Part shown: one piece after another, positions 8,139 through 14,863 of the stretch
Numbering within the stretch: the first letter of the stretch is position 1
Layout: every line of letters starts with the position of its first letter
Source of the DNA: Arenimonas sp049195245
Lineage (GTDB): Bacteria > Pseudomonadota > Gammaproteobacteria > Xanthomonadales > Xanthomonadaceae
Direction of reading: 5' to 3'
Assembly (NCBI RefSeq): GCF_049195245.1
Contig: NZ_JBMIRR010000027.1
Span: forward strand, 434,001 to 498,000
Length of the DNA: 64,000 nucleotides
Notes under the pieces: model-generated
Databases searched by the model: none
Told to the model about the DNA's origin: nothing
What the model saw: only the letters and a program-made list of their open reading frames with translations
Translations under genes and position numbers: made by a program

Positions 8139-9158
8139 ATGAACAGGAAAATTTTGTTCTCAAGTTTGCTTTTTGCAACGGTCGCCCAGACGGCCGCGAC
8201 GTCCCCGACCCAAGCCAAGGGCAATGGCCTGGCCCCGGAATCCATGCGCGCCGAGCTGGCGCAGGACATCGTCGACCGATGGCAGCCGCATGTGTCGCGC
8301 ACCTACGGCAAGAACAGCGACGGGTGGTCGGAACGCATGCGTTCGACCCTGCGGTCGGCCGACCTCGCCAACCTCGAGCTGGCGGCCAGCGCGGACAGCT
8401 TCCGCGCCATGAACGCCGCCCTGCTCGGCGGCGCGAAGGCATTCGCGGACTCCGGCGACGCGCCGTCCAGCCTCGGGCAGCCGGGCGAGGACCTGGTCTA
8501 CACGCCGGTGGCGCCTTGCCGGCTGGTCGACACCCGCATCATCGGCGGTCCGATCGTCGCCAACACCACGCGCAGCTTCGTCGCCCACAGCGCCGGCGGC
8601 TTCGCCTCGCAGGGCGGCGACGCCAGCGATTGCGCCCTGCCCGAGAACGTGTCCTCGGTCACGGTCAAGATCACCTCGGTCCGGCCGGACGCCGACGGCT
8701 ATTTCACGGCCTACCCCTACAACACGGTGCGGCCGCTGGCGTCCTCGTTGAACTACACGGCCGGCATGATCCTCTCCGACGAAAGCCACGTGACCCTGTG
8801 CCGCCCTGGCTGTGCGAATGAGCTGAGCGTCTACAGTTTCGCCACGTCCGACTTGGTGATCGACGTCACCGGTTATTTCACGGAACCCGAGGCCACGGCC
8901 CTGGACTGCACGGTCGCAACCGACAGCGGCAACCTTGCCCTGCTGAGTGGACTGCAGCCGCGCAGCGTCAGCTGTCCGGCCGGTTACACCGCCACTGGCG
9001 GCGGCTGCGGCGGACCCCTGGGCATCGGCGTGAGCAACTCGCAGCCGGTGGTGACGGCGGGCCAGCCCACCGGCTGGCGTTGCGACCTGGTGGGCTCGCT
9101 GCTCAGCGTGATCAGCTACCAGGTCAACGCAACCTGCTGCCGCGTGCCCGGTCGCTGA
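8139..9158 (+). CDS. Secreted protein with PCRLVDTR / DVTGYF repeat-type domain and Cys-rich C-terminus
   Basis: 339-residue exported protein of unknown function. GGAGG at 8130-8134 fixes the start at ATG 8139. Residues 1-26 form a signal peptide. A helical region (30-115) precedes a beta-rich domain that opens with YTPVAPCRLVDTR (121-133) and closes with LVIDVTGYF (239-247). This paired motif is known from many secreted or surface proteins of actinobacteria, acidobacteria and other bacteria but has no settled function. The remaining 80 residues hold six cysteines (257, 279, 290, 315, 333, 334) in a Gly-rich context, probably disulfide bonded. It is divergent from the HTH regulator and ends before a strong terminator. 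Confidence 0.7.
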   Translation: MNRKILFSSLLFATVAQTAATSPTQAKGNGLAPESMRAELAQDIVDRWQPHVSRTYGKNSDGWSERMRSTLRSADLANLELAASADSFRAMNAALLGGAKAFADSGDAPSSLGQPGEDLVYTPVAPCRLVDTRIIGGPIVANTTRSFVAHSAGGFASQGGDASDCALPENVSSVTVKITSVRPDADGYFTAYPYNTVRPLASSLNYTAGMILSDESHVTLCRPGCANELSVYSFATSDLVIDVTGYFTEPEATALDCTVATDSGNLALLSGLQPRSVSCPAGYTATGGGCGGPLGIGVSNSQPVVTAGQPTGWRCDLVGSLLSVISYQVNATCCRVPGR

Positions 9159-9174
9159 GCCGGCATTCCGGTCC

Positions 9175-9201
9175 GAAGGCCGGCCAGGCTGGCCGGCCTT
9201 C
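9175..9201 (+). terminator. Terminator after the secreted-protein gene
   Basis: Perfect 11-bp stem GAAGGCCGGCC / GGCCGGCCTTC with a five-base loop, followed on the plus strand by the pyrimidine-rich GTCGTCTTCGTTCC. It lies between two convergent genes and may stop both. Confidence 0.7.
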
Positions 9202-9242
9202 GTCGTCTTCGTTCCCCTTGTTCGGCGGGGATGGCTAGCGCC

Positions 9243-9923
9243 TCAGGCCTTGCTGCTTGCCCGCTGGAGCGCGTGATGCCGGTAGACGACGTAGCCGACG
9301 CCTGCCGCACCGGTGAGCATCGCGGGCAGGTAAAGCGCACGGTATTGCATCATGCCAAACATCAGCGCCCCCCCCACGCCGCCGGCGAGGAAGCTGGCGA
9401 TGATCACCAGGCAGAGCCACAGCCGGCGGCGTGGCACCGGCAGCCCGCGCATCGCGTGGCCCAGGGTGATGCCCAGGTCCGTGAACATGCCGCTGACGTG
9501 CGAGGTGCGCACGATCGCGCCGCTGTAGGTGGTGGCCATGGCGTTCTGCAGCCCGATCGCGACCGCCGCCAGCACCGGCCCTGCGAAGCTGCCGCGCTCG
9601 AACAGCGGCACCGCCAGCGCCAGCAGCACGGCCTCGATCGCCAGCGCCACGCCGTAGCGACGGCCCAGCCTCAGCGTGCTGTCCTGGATCAGCAGGCCGC
9701 TGAGCACCGCACCGCCAACGAAGGCCAGCAGCATCGCGCCCAGCTGCAGCACGTGCGGAAGGTTGCCCTGCGCCAGCGCCGCGCCCAGCAGCGACGTGGT
9801 GCCGGTGAGGTGGGTGATGGCCTGGTGCTCGAAACCCAGGTAGCCCACCACGTTGACCATGCCGGCCACGCAGGCCAGGGCCGCGGCCCCGACCCAGACC
9901 CACGTGGCCAGCCGTTCGGTCAT
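9243..9923 (-). CDS. YoaK/DUF1275 family membrane protein
   Basis: 226-residue inner-membrane protein with about six hydrophobic segments. Family-typical features are the N-terminal GMVNVVGYLGF, the Gly/Thr-rich THLTGTTSLLG, the central IGLQNAMATTYSGAIVRTSHVSGMFTDLG, and a final helix before the basic tail. DUF1275 proteins are widespread and uncharacterised, and a transporter-like role is often suggested. Only four bases separate it from the PhoH-type gene upstream, so the two are co-transcribed. Confidence 0.82.
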   Translation of the reverse strand: MTERLATWVWVGAAALACVAGMVNVVGYLGFEHQAITHLTGTTSLLGAALAQGNLPHVLQLGAMLLAFVGGAVLSGLLIQDSTLRLGRRYGVALAIEAVLLALAVPLFERGSFAGPVLAAVAIGLQNAMATTYSGAIVRTSHVSGMFTDLGITLGHAMRGLPVPRRRLWLCLVIIASFLAGGVGGALMFGMMQYRALYLPAMLTGAAGVGYVVYRHHALQRASSKA

Positions 9924-9927
9924 GGCC

Positions 9928-11325
9928 TCACAGGACTTCCGACGCGTAGTCGGCCAGGCGCGAGCGCTCGCCGCGGCGCAGCGTGATGTGGGCCGAATGC
10001 GCCCAGTTCTTGAAGCGGTCCACGGCGTAGGTCAGGCCCGACGTGGTCTCGGTGAGGTAGGGCGTGTCGATCTGCTCCACATTGCCCATGCAGATGATCT
10101 TGGTGCCCGGGCCGGCGCGCGTGATCAGGGTCTTCATCTGCTTGGGCGTGAGGTTCTGCGCCTCGTCCACGATCACCCAGCGGTTGAGGAAGGTGCGGCC
10201 GCGCATGAAGTTCATCGAGCGGATCTTGATGCGCGAGGCCAGCAGTTCGTTGGTGGCGCCGCGGCCCCAGCTGCCGTGGTCCTCGGTGTGGGTGAGCACC
10301 TCGAGGTTGTCGGTGAGCGCACCCATCCACGGCGTCATCTTTTCCTCCTCGGTGCCGGGCAGGAAACCGATGTCCTCGCCGACGCTCACCGTGGCACGGG
10401 TCATGATGATCTCGCGATAGCGCTGGATGTCCATGGTCTGGGTCAGGCCGGCCGCGAGCGCCAGCAGCGTCTTGCCCGTGCCGGCGGTGCCCAGCAGGGT
10501 GACGAAGTCGATCTCCGGATCCATCAGCGCGTTGAACGCGAAATTCTGCTCGCGGTTGCGCGCGTTGATGCCCCAGACCTGGTGCTGCGGGCTGCGGAAG
10601 TCGTCGACGATCTGCAACACCGCGCGCTGTTCGTCCAGGCGCGCCACCTTCATCTCCACTTCGTCGGTGCCGGGCAGGTACAGGAACTGGTTCGGGTACC
10701 AGCCGTCGTCGTCGGTGCGGCGCACCTCGTAGAAGGTGCGGCCTTTCTCGGTCCAGCTGCGAAGACTGCCCTCGTGCCGGTCCCAGAAATCGGCCGGCAG
10801 CTCGTTGGCGCCGGTGAAGAGCAGGTTGAAGTCGTCGATGGCGCGGTCGTTTTCGTAGTCCTCGGCCTTGACGCCGGCGATCGAGGCCTTGATGCGCAGG
10901 TTGATGTCCTTGGACACCAGCACCACCGGCACGCCCGGGTTGTCCTCGATCAGCTGCAGGATCGAGGACAGGATCAGGTTGTCGGGCATCACCTTGCCGA
11001 AGCGCTTGCTGCCGTCCACCGGCTTGAGCTGGAACAGCAGGCGGCCCACGCTTTCCTGGGCGCGCAGCTGCAAGCCCTTGGGCTGGGCCAGCTTCACGCC
11101 CTGGCCCAGGTCCTGGCTGCCGTGCGCCTCGATGATCTCGTTGAGGAAGCGGCTGACCTGGCGCGCGTTGCGGCTGGCTTCGCTGTGGCCCTTCTTGCCG
11201 TTGTCCAGCTCCTCCAGGACCATCATCGGGATGAAGACGTCGTGCTCCTCGAATTTGAACAGCGCGGTCGGGTCGTGCATCAGCACGTTGGTGTCCAGAA
11301 CATAGATCCGCTTGCTTCTAGTCAT
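9928..11325 (-). CDS. PIN-PhoH fusion ATPase (PhoH2-like)
   Basis: 465-residue two-domain protein. The N-terminal PIN nuclease domain (about 1-150) shows acidic residues in YVLDTNVLMHD, VLEELD and the MPDNLILSS/SKDINLRIKA region. The C-terminal PhoH ATPase (about 240-465) carries the Walker A GTAGTGKTLLALAAG and Walker B RWVIVDEAQN. Proteins of this design unwind and cleave RNA, and in mycobacteria form the toxin-like half of phoAT-phoH2. No small antitoxin gene precedes it here. Start ATG 11325 gives MTRSKRIYVLDTN. It is followed after four bases by the YoaK gene. Confidence 0.9.
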   Translation of the reverse strand: MTRSKRIYVLDTNVLMHDPTALFKFEEHDVFIPMMVLEELDNGKKGHSEASRNARQVSRFLNEIIEAHGSQDLGQGVKLAQPKGLQLRAQESVGRLLFQLKPVDGSKRFGKVMPDNLILSSILQLIEDNPGVPVVLVSKDINLRIKASIAGVKAEDYENDRAIDDFNLLFTGANELPADFWDRHEGSLRSWTEKGRTFYEVRRTDDDGWYPNQFLYLPGTDEVEMKVARLDEQRAVLQIVDDFRSPQHQVWGINARNREQNFAFNALMDPEIDFVTLLGTAGTGKTLLALAAGLTQTMDIQRYREIIMTRATVSVGEDIGFLPGTEEEKMTPWMGALTDNLEVLTHTEDHGSWGRGATNELLASRIKIRSMNFMRGRTFLNRWVIVDEAQNLTPKQMKTLITRAGPGTKIICMGNVEQIDTPYLTETTSGLTYAVDRFKNWAHSAHITLRRGERSRLADYASEVL

Positions 11326-11430
11326 GGGGTTCTCGGCTAGGTTGGACACGGAACGCACGTCCTTGTGCACAGCGAAGCGCCGCCTTGGCTCGCGGGGCGA
11401 GACGGCGGGTCGGGTTTGCGCGGGGGTGCA

Positions 11431-11901
11431 TCACTTGGCTTTGGCGGCCTTCTGCAGCGTTTCAAGCACGGCCTCGGCATGGCCGGCGACCTTCACTCCG
11501 CGCCAGCACTCGGCGACGCGGCCCTCGGGATCGATCAGGAAGGTGCTGCGCTCGATGCCCATCACCTTCCTGCCATACATGTTCTTCTCCTTGATGACAC
11601 CGAAGGATCGGCACAGGCCCTCGTCGGCGTCGGAGACCAGGTCGAACACGAAGCCATGCTTGGTGCAGAAGTTCTGGTGAGACTTCACCGAATCGCGCGA
11701 CACGCCCAGTATCTCGGCCTTGGCGCGGCGGAACTTCGGATACAGGTCGTTGAAGTCGAGACCTTCCGTGGTGCAGCCCGGGGTGTTGTCCTTGGGATAG
11801 AAGTACAGCACCAGCCAGCGGCCGCGGTAGTCGGACAGGTCGGCATTGCCTCCGCGCCCCAGCGTGATCGGCAGGCCCAGGATGCGGTCGCCGACGTTCA
11901 C
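11431..11901 (-). CDS. bcp: Thioredoxin-dependent peroxiredoxin, BCP/PrxQ family
   Basis: 156-residue peroxiredoxin that reduces H2O2 and organic peroxides. The peroxidatic Cys is C43 in DNTPGCTTEG, with the conserved T and downstream Arg-containing segment. The usual partner five residues later (C-x4-C) is replaced by Leu, and C79 in HQNFCTKHG lies 36 residues away, the same spacing as the resolving pair described for Xylella BCP. The start is GTG 11901, whose last bases overlap the stop of the microprotein gene (GTGA). It belongs to a gcvR-microprotein-bcp operon; coupling of gcvR with bcp also occurs in other gammaproteobacteria. Confidence 0.9.
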   Translation of the reverse strand: MNVGDRILGLPITLGRGGNADLSDYRGRWLVLYFYPKDNTPGCTTEGLDFNDLYPKFRRAKAEILGVSRDSVKSHQNFCTKHGFVFDLVSDADEGLCRSFGVIKEKNMYGRKVMGIERSTFLIDPEGRVAECWRGVKVAGHAEAVLETLQKAAKAK

Positions 11902-12014
11902 TTGGGCGCCGCTCCGGCAGCCGCCTCAAGTGCGGCAACACGCTTCTTCAGTGCGTGGACTTCGCTCATGGCGATCAGCGCGAACATGAAACCGACAAAC
12001 GCGAAGAAAGACAT
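11898..12014 (-). CDS. 38-residue single-span membrane microprotein
   Basis: A very small open frame, 38 codons, starting MSFFAFVGFMFALIAMSEVH. Residues 2-16 form one hydrophobic helix, and residues 19-33 (EVHALKKRVAALEAA) make a heptad-like amphipathic helix that could form a short coiled coil. Support for real coding: AAGGAG at 12025-12020 with an optimal spacer, a fit of 13 bases behind the gcvR stop, and a four-base GTGA overlap with bcp. Probably an inner-membrane protein with a cytoplasmic coiled coil. Function unknown; no named family recognised. Confidence 0.75.
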   Translation of the reverse strand: MSFFAFVGFMFALIAMSEVHALKKRVAALEAAAGAAPK

Positions 12015-12027
12015 CAGCGCTCCTTGC

Positions 12028-12588
12028 TCAGAACTTCATCGGATCCATGATGGCGTCGAGGTTCAGGTGATCGCAGAACTCGAGGAAATCGTCGCGCAGC
12101 GCGGCGATGTGCATGTTGGCCGGGATGCCGATGGTGACCTGGGCCGAGAACATGTCGGCGCCGGTCTGCATCGCCCGGTAGCGCGAGCTGTGCAGGCTTT
12201 CGATGGTGATGCCCTGGCGGTCGAAGAAGTCGGCCAGCTGGAACAGGATGCCGGGCTTGTCGGCCGCCACCACCTCCACGATGTAGGGAAGCAGGTTGGA
12301 CTGCAGCGCCTTGGGGCCGGTGCGGTACCAGACCAGCTTGTAGCCTTCCTCGCGCTCGAGCCGGGTCAGCATGGCCTCGAGCTTGGCCACGGCGTCCCAT
12401 GACCCCACCGCCAGGGCCGTGACCGACACGTCGCGGCCCACGGTGGACAGGCGCGCGTCCACCATGTTGCAGCCACTGTCGGAGATGCGGCGGGTGACGG
12501 CCAAAAGCGGCGACTGCGGATGCGTGGTGTAGGCGCTGATCAGCAGGTGGTTCTCGTTGGCGGTCGGGCGTGCGGCAGGGTCGGTCAA
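12028..12588 (-). CDS. gcvR: Glycine cleavage system transcriptional repressor GcvR-like, two ACT domains
   Basis: 186-residue protein with two ACT-type regulatory domains, about 8-90 (NHLLISAYTTHPQSPLLAV...) and 100-180 (YIVEVVAADKPGILFQLADFF). GcvR lacks a DNA-binding domain and acts by binding GcvA, modulating glycine-cleavage genes. The frame contains no suitable ATG; the TTG at 12588, giving (M)TDPAARPTANENHLL, is the best start and matches the N-terminus of xanthomonad homologues as I remember it. It heads a gcvR-microprotein-bcp operon and is divergent from dapA, a gene order also seen in E. coli. Confidence 0.85.
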   Translation of the reverse strand: MTDPAARPTANENHLLISAYTTHPQSPLLAVTRRISDSGCNMVDARLSTVGRDVSVTALAVGSWDAVAKLEAMLTRLEREEGYKLVWYRTGPKALQSNLLPYIVEVVAADKPGILFQLADFFDRQGITIESLHSSRYRAMQTGADMFSAQVTIGIPANMHIAALRDDFLEFCDHLNLDAIMDPMKF

Positions 12589-12638
12589 TTCGGTGTTCCG
12601 TGGCGGCGCGTCTGAAGCTGCGCGGAATGTTCCGGGCC

Positions 12639-12668
12639 AGCATACTTGCCGCCGCTTTCCACCCGCAA
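12639..12668 (-). promoter_or_regulatory. Probable gcvR promoter
   Basis: On the minus strand TTGCGG (12668-12663), an 18-base spacer and TATGCT (12644-12639) form a sigma-70-like promoter 50 bases before the gcvR start. Confidence 0.4.
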
Positions 12669-12669
12669 G

Positions 12670-12675
12670 TAACAT
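12670..12675 (+). promoter_or_regulatory. -10 element of dapA
   Basis: TAACAT followed by C, 28 bases before the dapA TTG. It has the same position and downstream context (hexamer then C and GC-rich) as other promoters in the window. It almost touches the gcvR -35, so the two divergent promoters may compete. Confidence 0.35.
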
Positions 12676-12703
12676 CGCGGCCAGTCCCCGCAAGGCCCTT
12701 CCT

Positions 12704-13594
12704 TTGCACCTTTCCGGCAGCATCACCGCCCTGGCCACGCCGTTCACGGCCGCCGGCGCGCCCGACCTCGACGCCTGGTCGCGCCTGATCGACACCCAGA
12801 TCGCGGGCGGCACCCGCGGCATCGTGGTTGCCGGCTCCACCGGCGAAGCCGCCGCGCTGGACGACCGCGAGTACTCCCAGCTGCTGCGCGCCGCCGTGGC
12901 CCAGGCGTCCGGCCGGCTGCTGGTGCTGGCCGGCACGGGCCAGTCCAACACCGCCAAGACCATCGCCCAGACCCATCTGGCGCGCGACGGTGGCGCCGAC
13001 GCCGCGCTGGTGGTCACGCCGCCCTACGTGCGGCCCACCCAGGAAGGCCTGGTGGCGCACTACACCGCCGTGGCGGAAGAGGGCGGCCTGCCGGTGGTGC
13101 TGTACAACGTGCCGGGCCGCACCGGCTGCGACCTGTTGCCTGAAACCGTGGCGCGGCTTTGCGCGCATCCCGGCATCGTCGGCCTGAAGGAGGCCCGCGG
13201 CGACGAGGAGCGCTGGGAGGCGCTTTATCCCCTGGCCCGCGACGATTTCGCCCTGCTCAGCGGCGACGATCCGACCTTCGTGCGCGCCCTGCTGGGCGGC
13301 GCCCGCGGCGTGATCTCGGTGGCGTCCAACGTGGTGCCCGCCAGTTTCAGCCGGCTCTGCGCGCTGGCCGCGGCCGGCCAGTCCGACGCGGCCCGGGCGC
13401 TGGACCAGCGCCTGCAGGACCTCTACGACTTCCTGGGGGTCGAGCCCAATCCGATCCCGGTCAAGGCCCTGCTGGCCCGGCAGGGCATCGGACACGGCCT
13501 GCGCCTGCCCCTGTTGCCGCTGTCGGCCGGGCACAATGCCCGGGCCGATGCCATGGCCGCGCTGTGCCAGGCCCTGGAACACGAAACCGCCTAA
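12704..13594 (+). CDS. dapA: 4-Hydroxy-tetrahydrodipicolinate synthase
   Basis: 296-residue TIM-barrel aldolase that condenses pyruvate with aspartate semialdehyde, the first committed step to lysine and meso-diaminopimelate. It shows GSITALATPF, the substrate loop AGSTGEAAAL, VTPPYVRPTQEG, the catalytic Tyr in VVLYNVPGRTG and the Schiff-base Lys in IVGLKEARGD. No ATG exists near the expected N-terminus; the TTG at 12704 gives a normal-length protein beginning with HLSGSITAL. The next gene is a BamC-like lipoprotein, the same order as dapA-bamC in E. coli. Confidence 0.92.
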   Translation: MHLSGSITALATPFTAAGAPDLDAWSRLIDTQIAGGTRGIVVAGSTGEAAALDDREYSQLLRAAVAQASGRLLVLAGTGQSNTAKTIAQTHLARDGGADAALVVTPPYVRPTQEGLVAHYTAVAEEGGLPVVLYNVPGRTGCDLLPETVARLCAHPGIVGLKEARGDEERWEALYPLARDDFALLSGDDPTFVRALLGGARGVISVASNVVPASFSRLCALAAAGQSDAARALDQRLQDLYDFLGVEPNPIPVKALLARQGIGHGLRLPLLPLSAGHNARADAMAALCQALEHETA

Positions 13595-13655
13595 TCCCGC
13601 TTACCATATGGAACCGAGCCCGCGGCCGTGCCGCGGTGCCATTCAGGAGATCACC

Positions 13656-14180
13656 ATGACCGCGTCCTCGTCCCACTACCGCCCGCTGCTGATCGGCGCC
13701 ATCGCACTCGCCCTGCTTTCCGTGGGCGGCTGCGCCTGGACGCGCGACAAGCTGGGCATGGACGCCAAGTACCAGGACAGCGTGCAGAACCAGCCGCTGG
13801 AAGTCCCGCCCGGCCTGGACCTGCCTGCCACCACCGGCGCCATCACCGTGCCCGACGTCACCGGCAACCCGAACGTGCGCGGCACGCCGGCCGTGGCGGC
13901 GCTGCCGGGCGGCATCTCCAGCTTCACCATGGCCGACACCCTGGACAGCGCCTGGCGCCGCGTCGGCATCGCGCTGGGCAAGATCGAGGGCGTCAGCGTC
14001 GATGGCACCGCCAAGCTGCTCAACAGCTATGAGGTCAGCTACCAGGGCACGGCCATGCTGATCCGCGTCGAGACGGTGGGCAACGAGAGCCGCGTCGTGG
14101 CGCTCGGCAGCGACGGCAAGGAACTCTCCGGCGGTCCGGGCGGCCAGCTGCTGGCCTTGCTCAAGGCGCGCCTGGGCTGA
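13656..14180 (+). CDS. bamC: BamC-like (NlpB) outer-membrane lipoprotein, short form
   Basis: 174-residue lipoprotein. The start ATG 13656 follows CAGGAGA at 13644-13650. The signal sequence ends in a lipobox LSVGGC. The mature N-terminus (WTRDKLGMDAKYQDS, then LEVPPGLDLP) resembles the extended BamC N-terminus that binds BamD, and the second half looks like one helix-grip domain. E. coli BamC is about 340 residues with two such domains, so this is a reduced version. Location directly behind dapA supports the assignment. The role, assistance in outer-membrane protein assembly, is inferred from family. Confidence 0.7.
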   Translation: MTASSSHYRPLLIGAIALALLSVGGCAWTRDKLGMDAKYQDSVQNQPLEVPPGLDLPATTGAITVPDVTGNPNVRGTPAVAALPGGISSFTMADTLDSAWRRVGIALGKIEGVSVDGTAKLLNSYEVSYQGTAMLIRVETVGNESRVVALGSDGKELSGGPGGQLLALLKARLG

Positions 14181-14237
14181 GGCCAGCGCGCTGGATCGCG
14201 CGGGGTACGACCCCCGGCGCGAAGGCAGGCAAGGGGA

Positions 14238-14561
14238 CTAGCGCTGCAGCTGGTCCAGCTTGCCGGACTTGCCGTCCCATTCGGCCGCATCCGGCAGCGG
14301 GTCCTTGCGGGTGGTGATCACGGGCCAGGCCTTGGACAGCTCGGCGTTGAGCGCGATGAAGGCTTCCTGGCCGGCGGGCACGTCGTCCTCGGGATAGATC
14401 GCCTTGGCGGGGCATTCGGGCTCGCACAGGGTGCAGTCGATGCACTCCTCCGGATCGATCACCAGGAAATTGGGGCCTTCGTGGAAGCAGTCGACCGGGC
14501 ACACCTCGACGCAGTCGGTGTACTTGCAGCGGATGCAGTTCTCGATGACGACAAAGGGCAT
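14238..14561 (-). CDS. fdxA: 7Fe ferredoxin FdxA
   Basis: 107-residue low-potential ferredoxin of the Azotobacter FdI type. The N-terminal cysteines at 9, 12, 17 and 21 (ENCIRCKYTDCVEVC), together with the second set ECIDCTLCEPECP, bind one [3Fe-4S] and one [4Fe-4S] cluster. The C-terminal extension (about 60-107) is typical of FdxA. It carries electrons in the cytoplasm; the partner is unknown. It is convergent with the BamC-like gene. A TAGAAT -10 box lies 32 bases upstream of its start. Confidence 0.93.
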   Translation of the reverse strand: MPFVVIENCIRCKYTDCVEVCPVDCFHEGPNFLVIDPEECIDCTLCEPECPAKAIYPEDDVPAGQEAFIALNAELSKAWPVITTRKDPLPDAAEWDGKSGKLDQLQR

Positions 14562-14593
14562 GGCCGGTTCCTGGATGGGTCGCAGTGGCCGGG

Positions 14594-14599
14594 ATTCTA
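14594..14599 (-). promoter_or_regulatory. -10 element of fdxA
   Basis: Minus-strand GCTAGAATCCCGG contains TAGAAT (5/6 to consensus), 32 bases from the ATG. It belongs to the recurring TANAATC group of this window. Confidence 0.45.
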
Positions 14600-14640
14600 G
14601 CCGCGGGCGCGGCCGTCGCCCAGCGTGGGCTTGAAACGAG

Positions 14641-14667
14641 GAAGGCCCGGCACAGGGCCGGGCCTTC
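14641..14667 (-). terminator. Terminator of tRNA-Glu
   Basis: Perfect 11-bp stem GAAGGCCCGGC / GCCGGGCCTTC with a five-base loop. On the minus strand it is followed by CTCGTTTC and lies 7 bases downstream of the tRNA CCA end. Confidence 0.75.
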
Positions 14668-14674
14668 GGAAGGG

Positions 14675-14750
14675 TGGCGCTCCCTAGGGGACTCGAACCC
14701 CTGTTCCAGCCTTGAGAGGGCCGTGTCCTAGGCCACTAGACGAAGGGAGC
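14675..14750 (-). tRNA. tRNA-Glu, anticodon CTC
   Basis: The 76-base minus-strand sequence folds as a standard tRNA. The acceptor stem pairs GCTCCCT with AGGGAGC, the discriminator is G and CCA is encoded. The D-arm region TCGTCTAGTGGCCTAGGACA matches bacterial tRNA-Glu. The anticodon stem CGGCC/GGCTG (one G-U) encloses the loop CTCTCAA, giving anticodon CTC, and the T arm is AGGGG-TTCGAGT-CCCCT. Decodes GAG. The -10 TATACT (14785-14780) lies 29 bases upstream and a strong terminator follows. Confidence 0.95.
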
Positions 14751-14779
14751 GCTGATGGCGAAGCCATGGGACGGGCGTT

Positions 14780-14785
14780 AGTATA
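14780..14785 (-). promoter_or_regulatory. -10 element of tRNA-Glu promoter
   Basis: TATACT on the minus strand (5/6 to TATAAT), about 29 bases before the mature 5' end. The -35 is weak (TTCCCG about 17 bases further up). The same bases read TATAAC on the plus strand and may serve pcnB. Confidence 0.45.
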
Positions 14786-14863
14786 ACGGGCTTTACCCAT
14801 GCCGGGAAGCCAGACCCCCGGCCCGCGAGCCGCCGCGCAAGGAATCCGCGCGGCCGAACCCAG

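Noticed and set aside
7890..9158. Regulator plus secreted protein as a defence or toxin island
   Set aside because: No nuclease, transposon boundary or tRNA attachment site nearby; the data support only a divergent regulator-target pair.
14183..14194. CCAGCGCGCTGG palindrome between bamC and fdxA
   Set aside because: A 12-bp GC palindrome is expected by chance at this composition, and it has no regulatory context.
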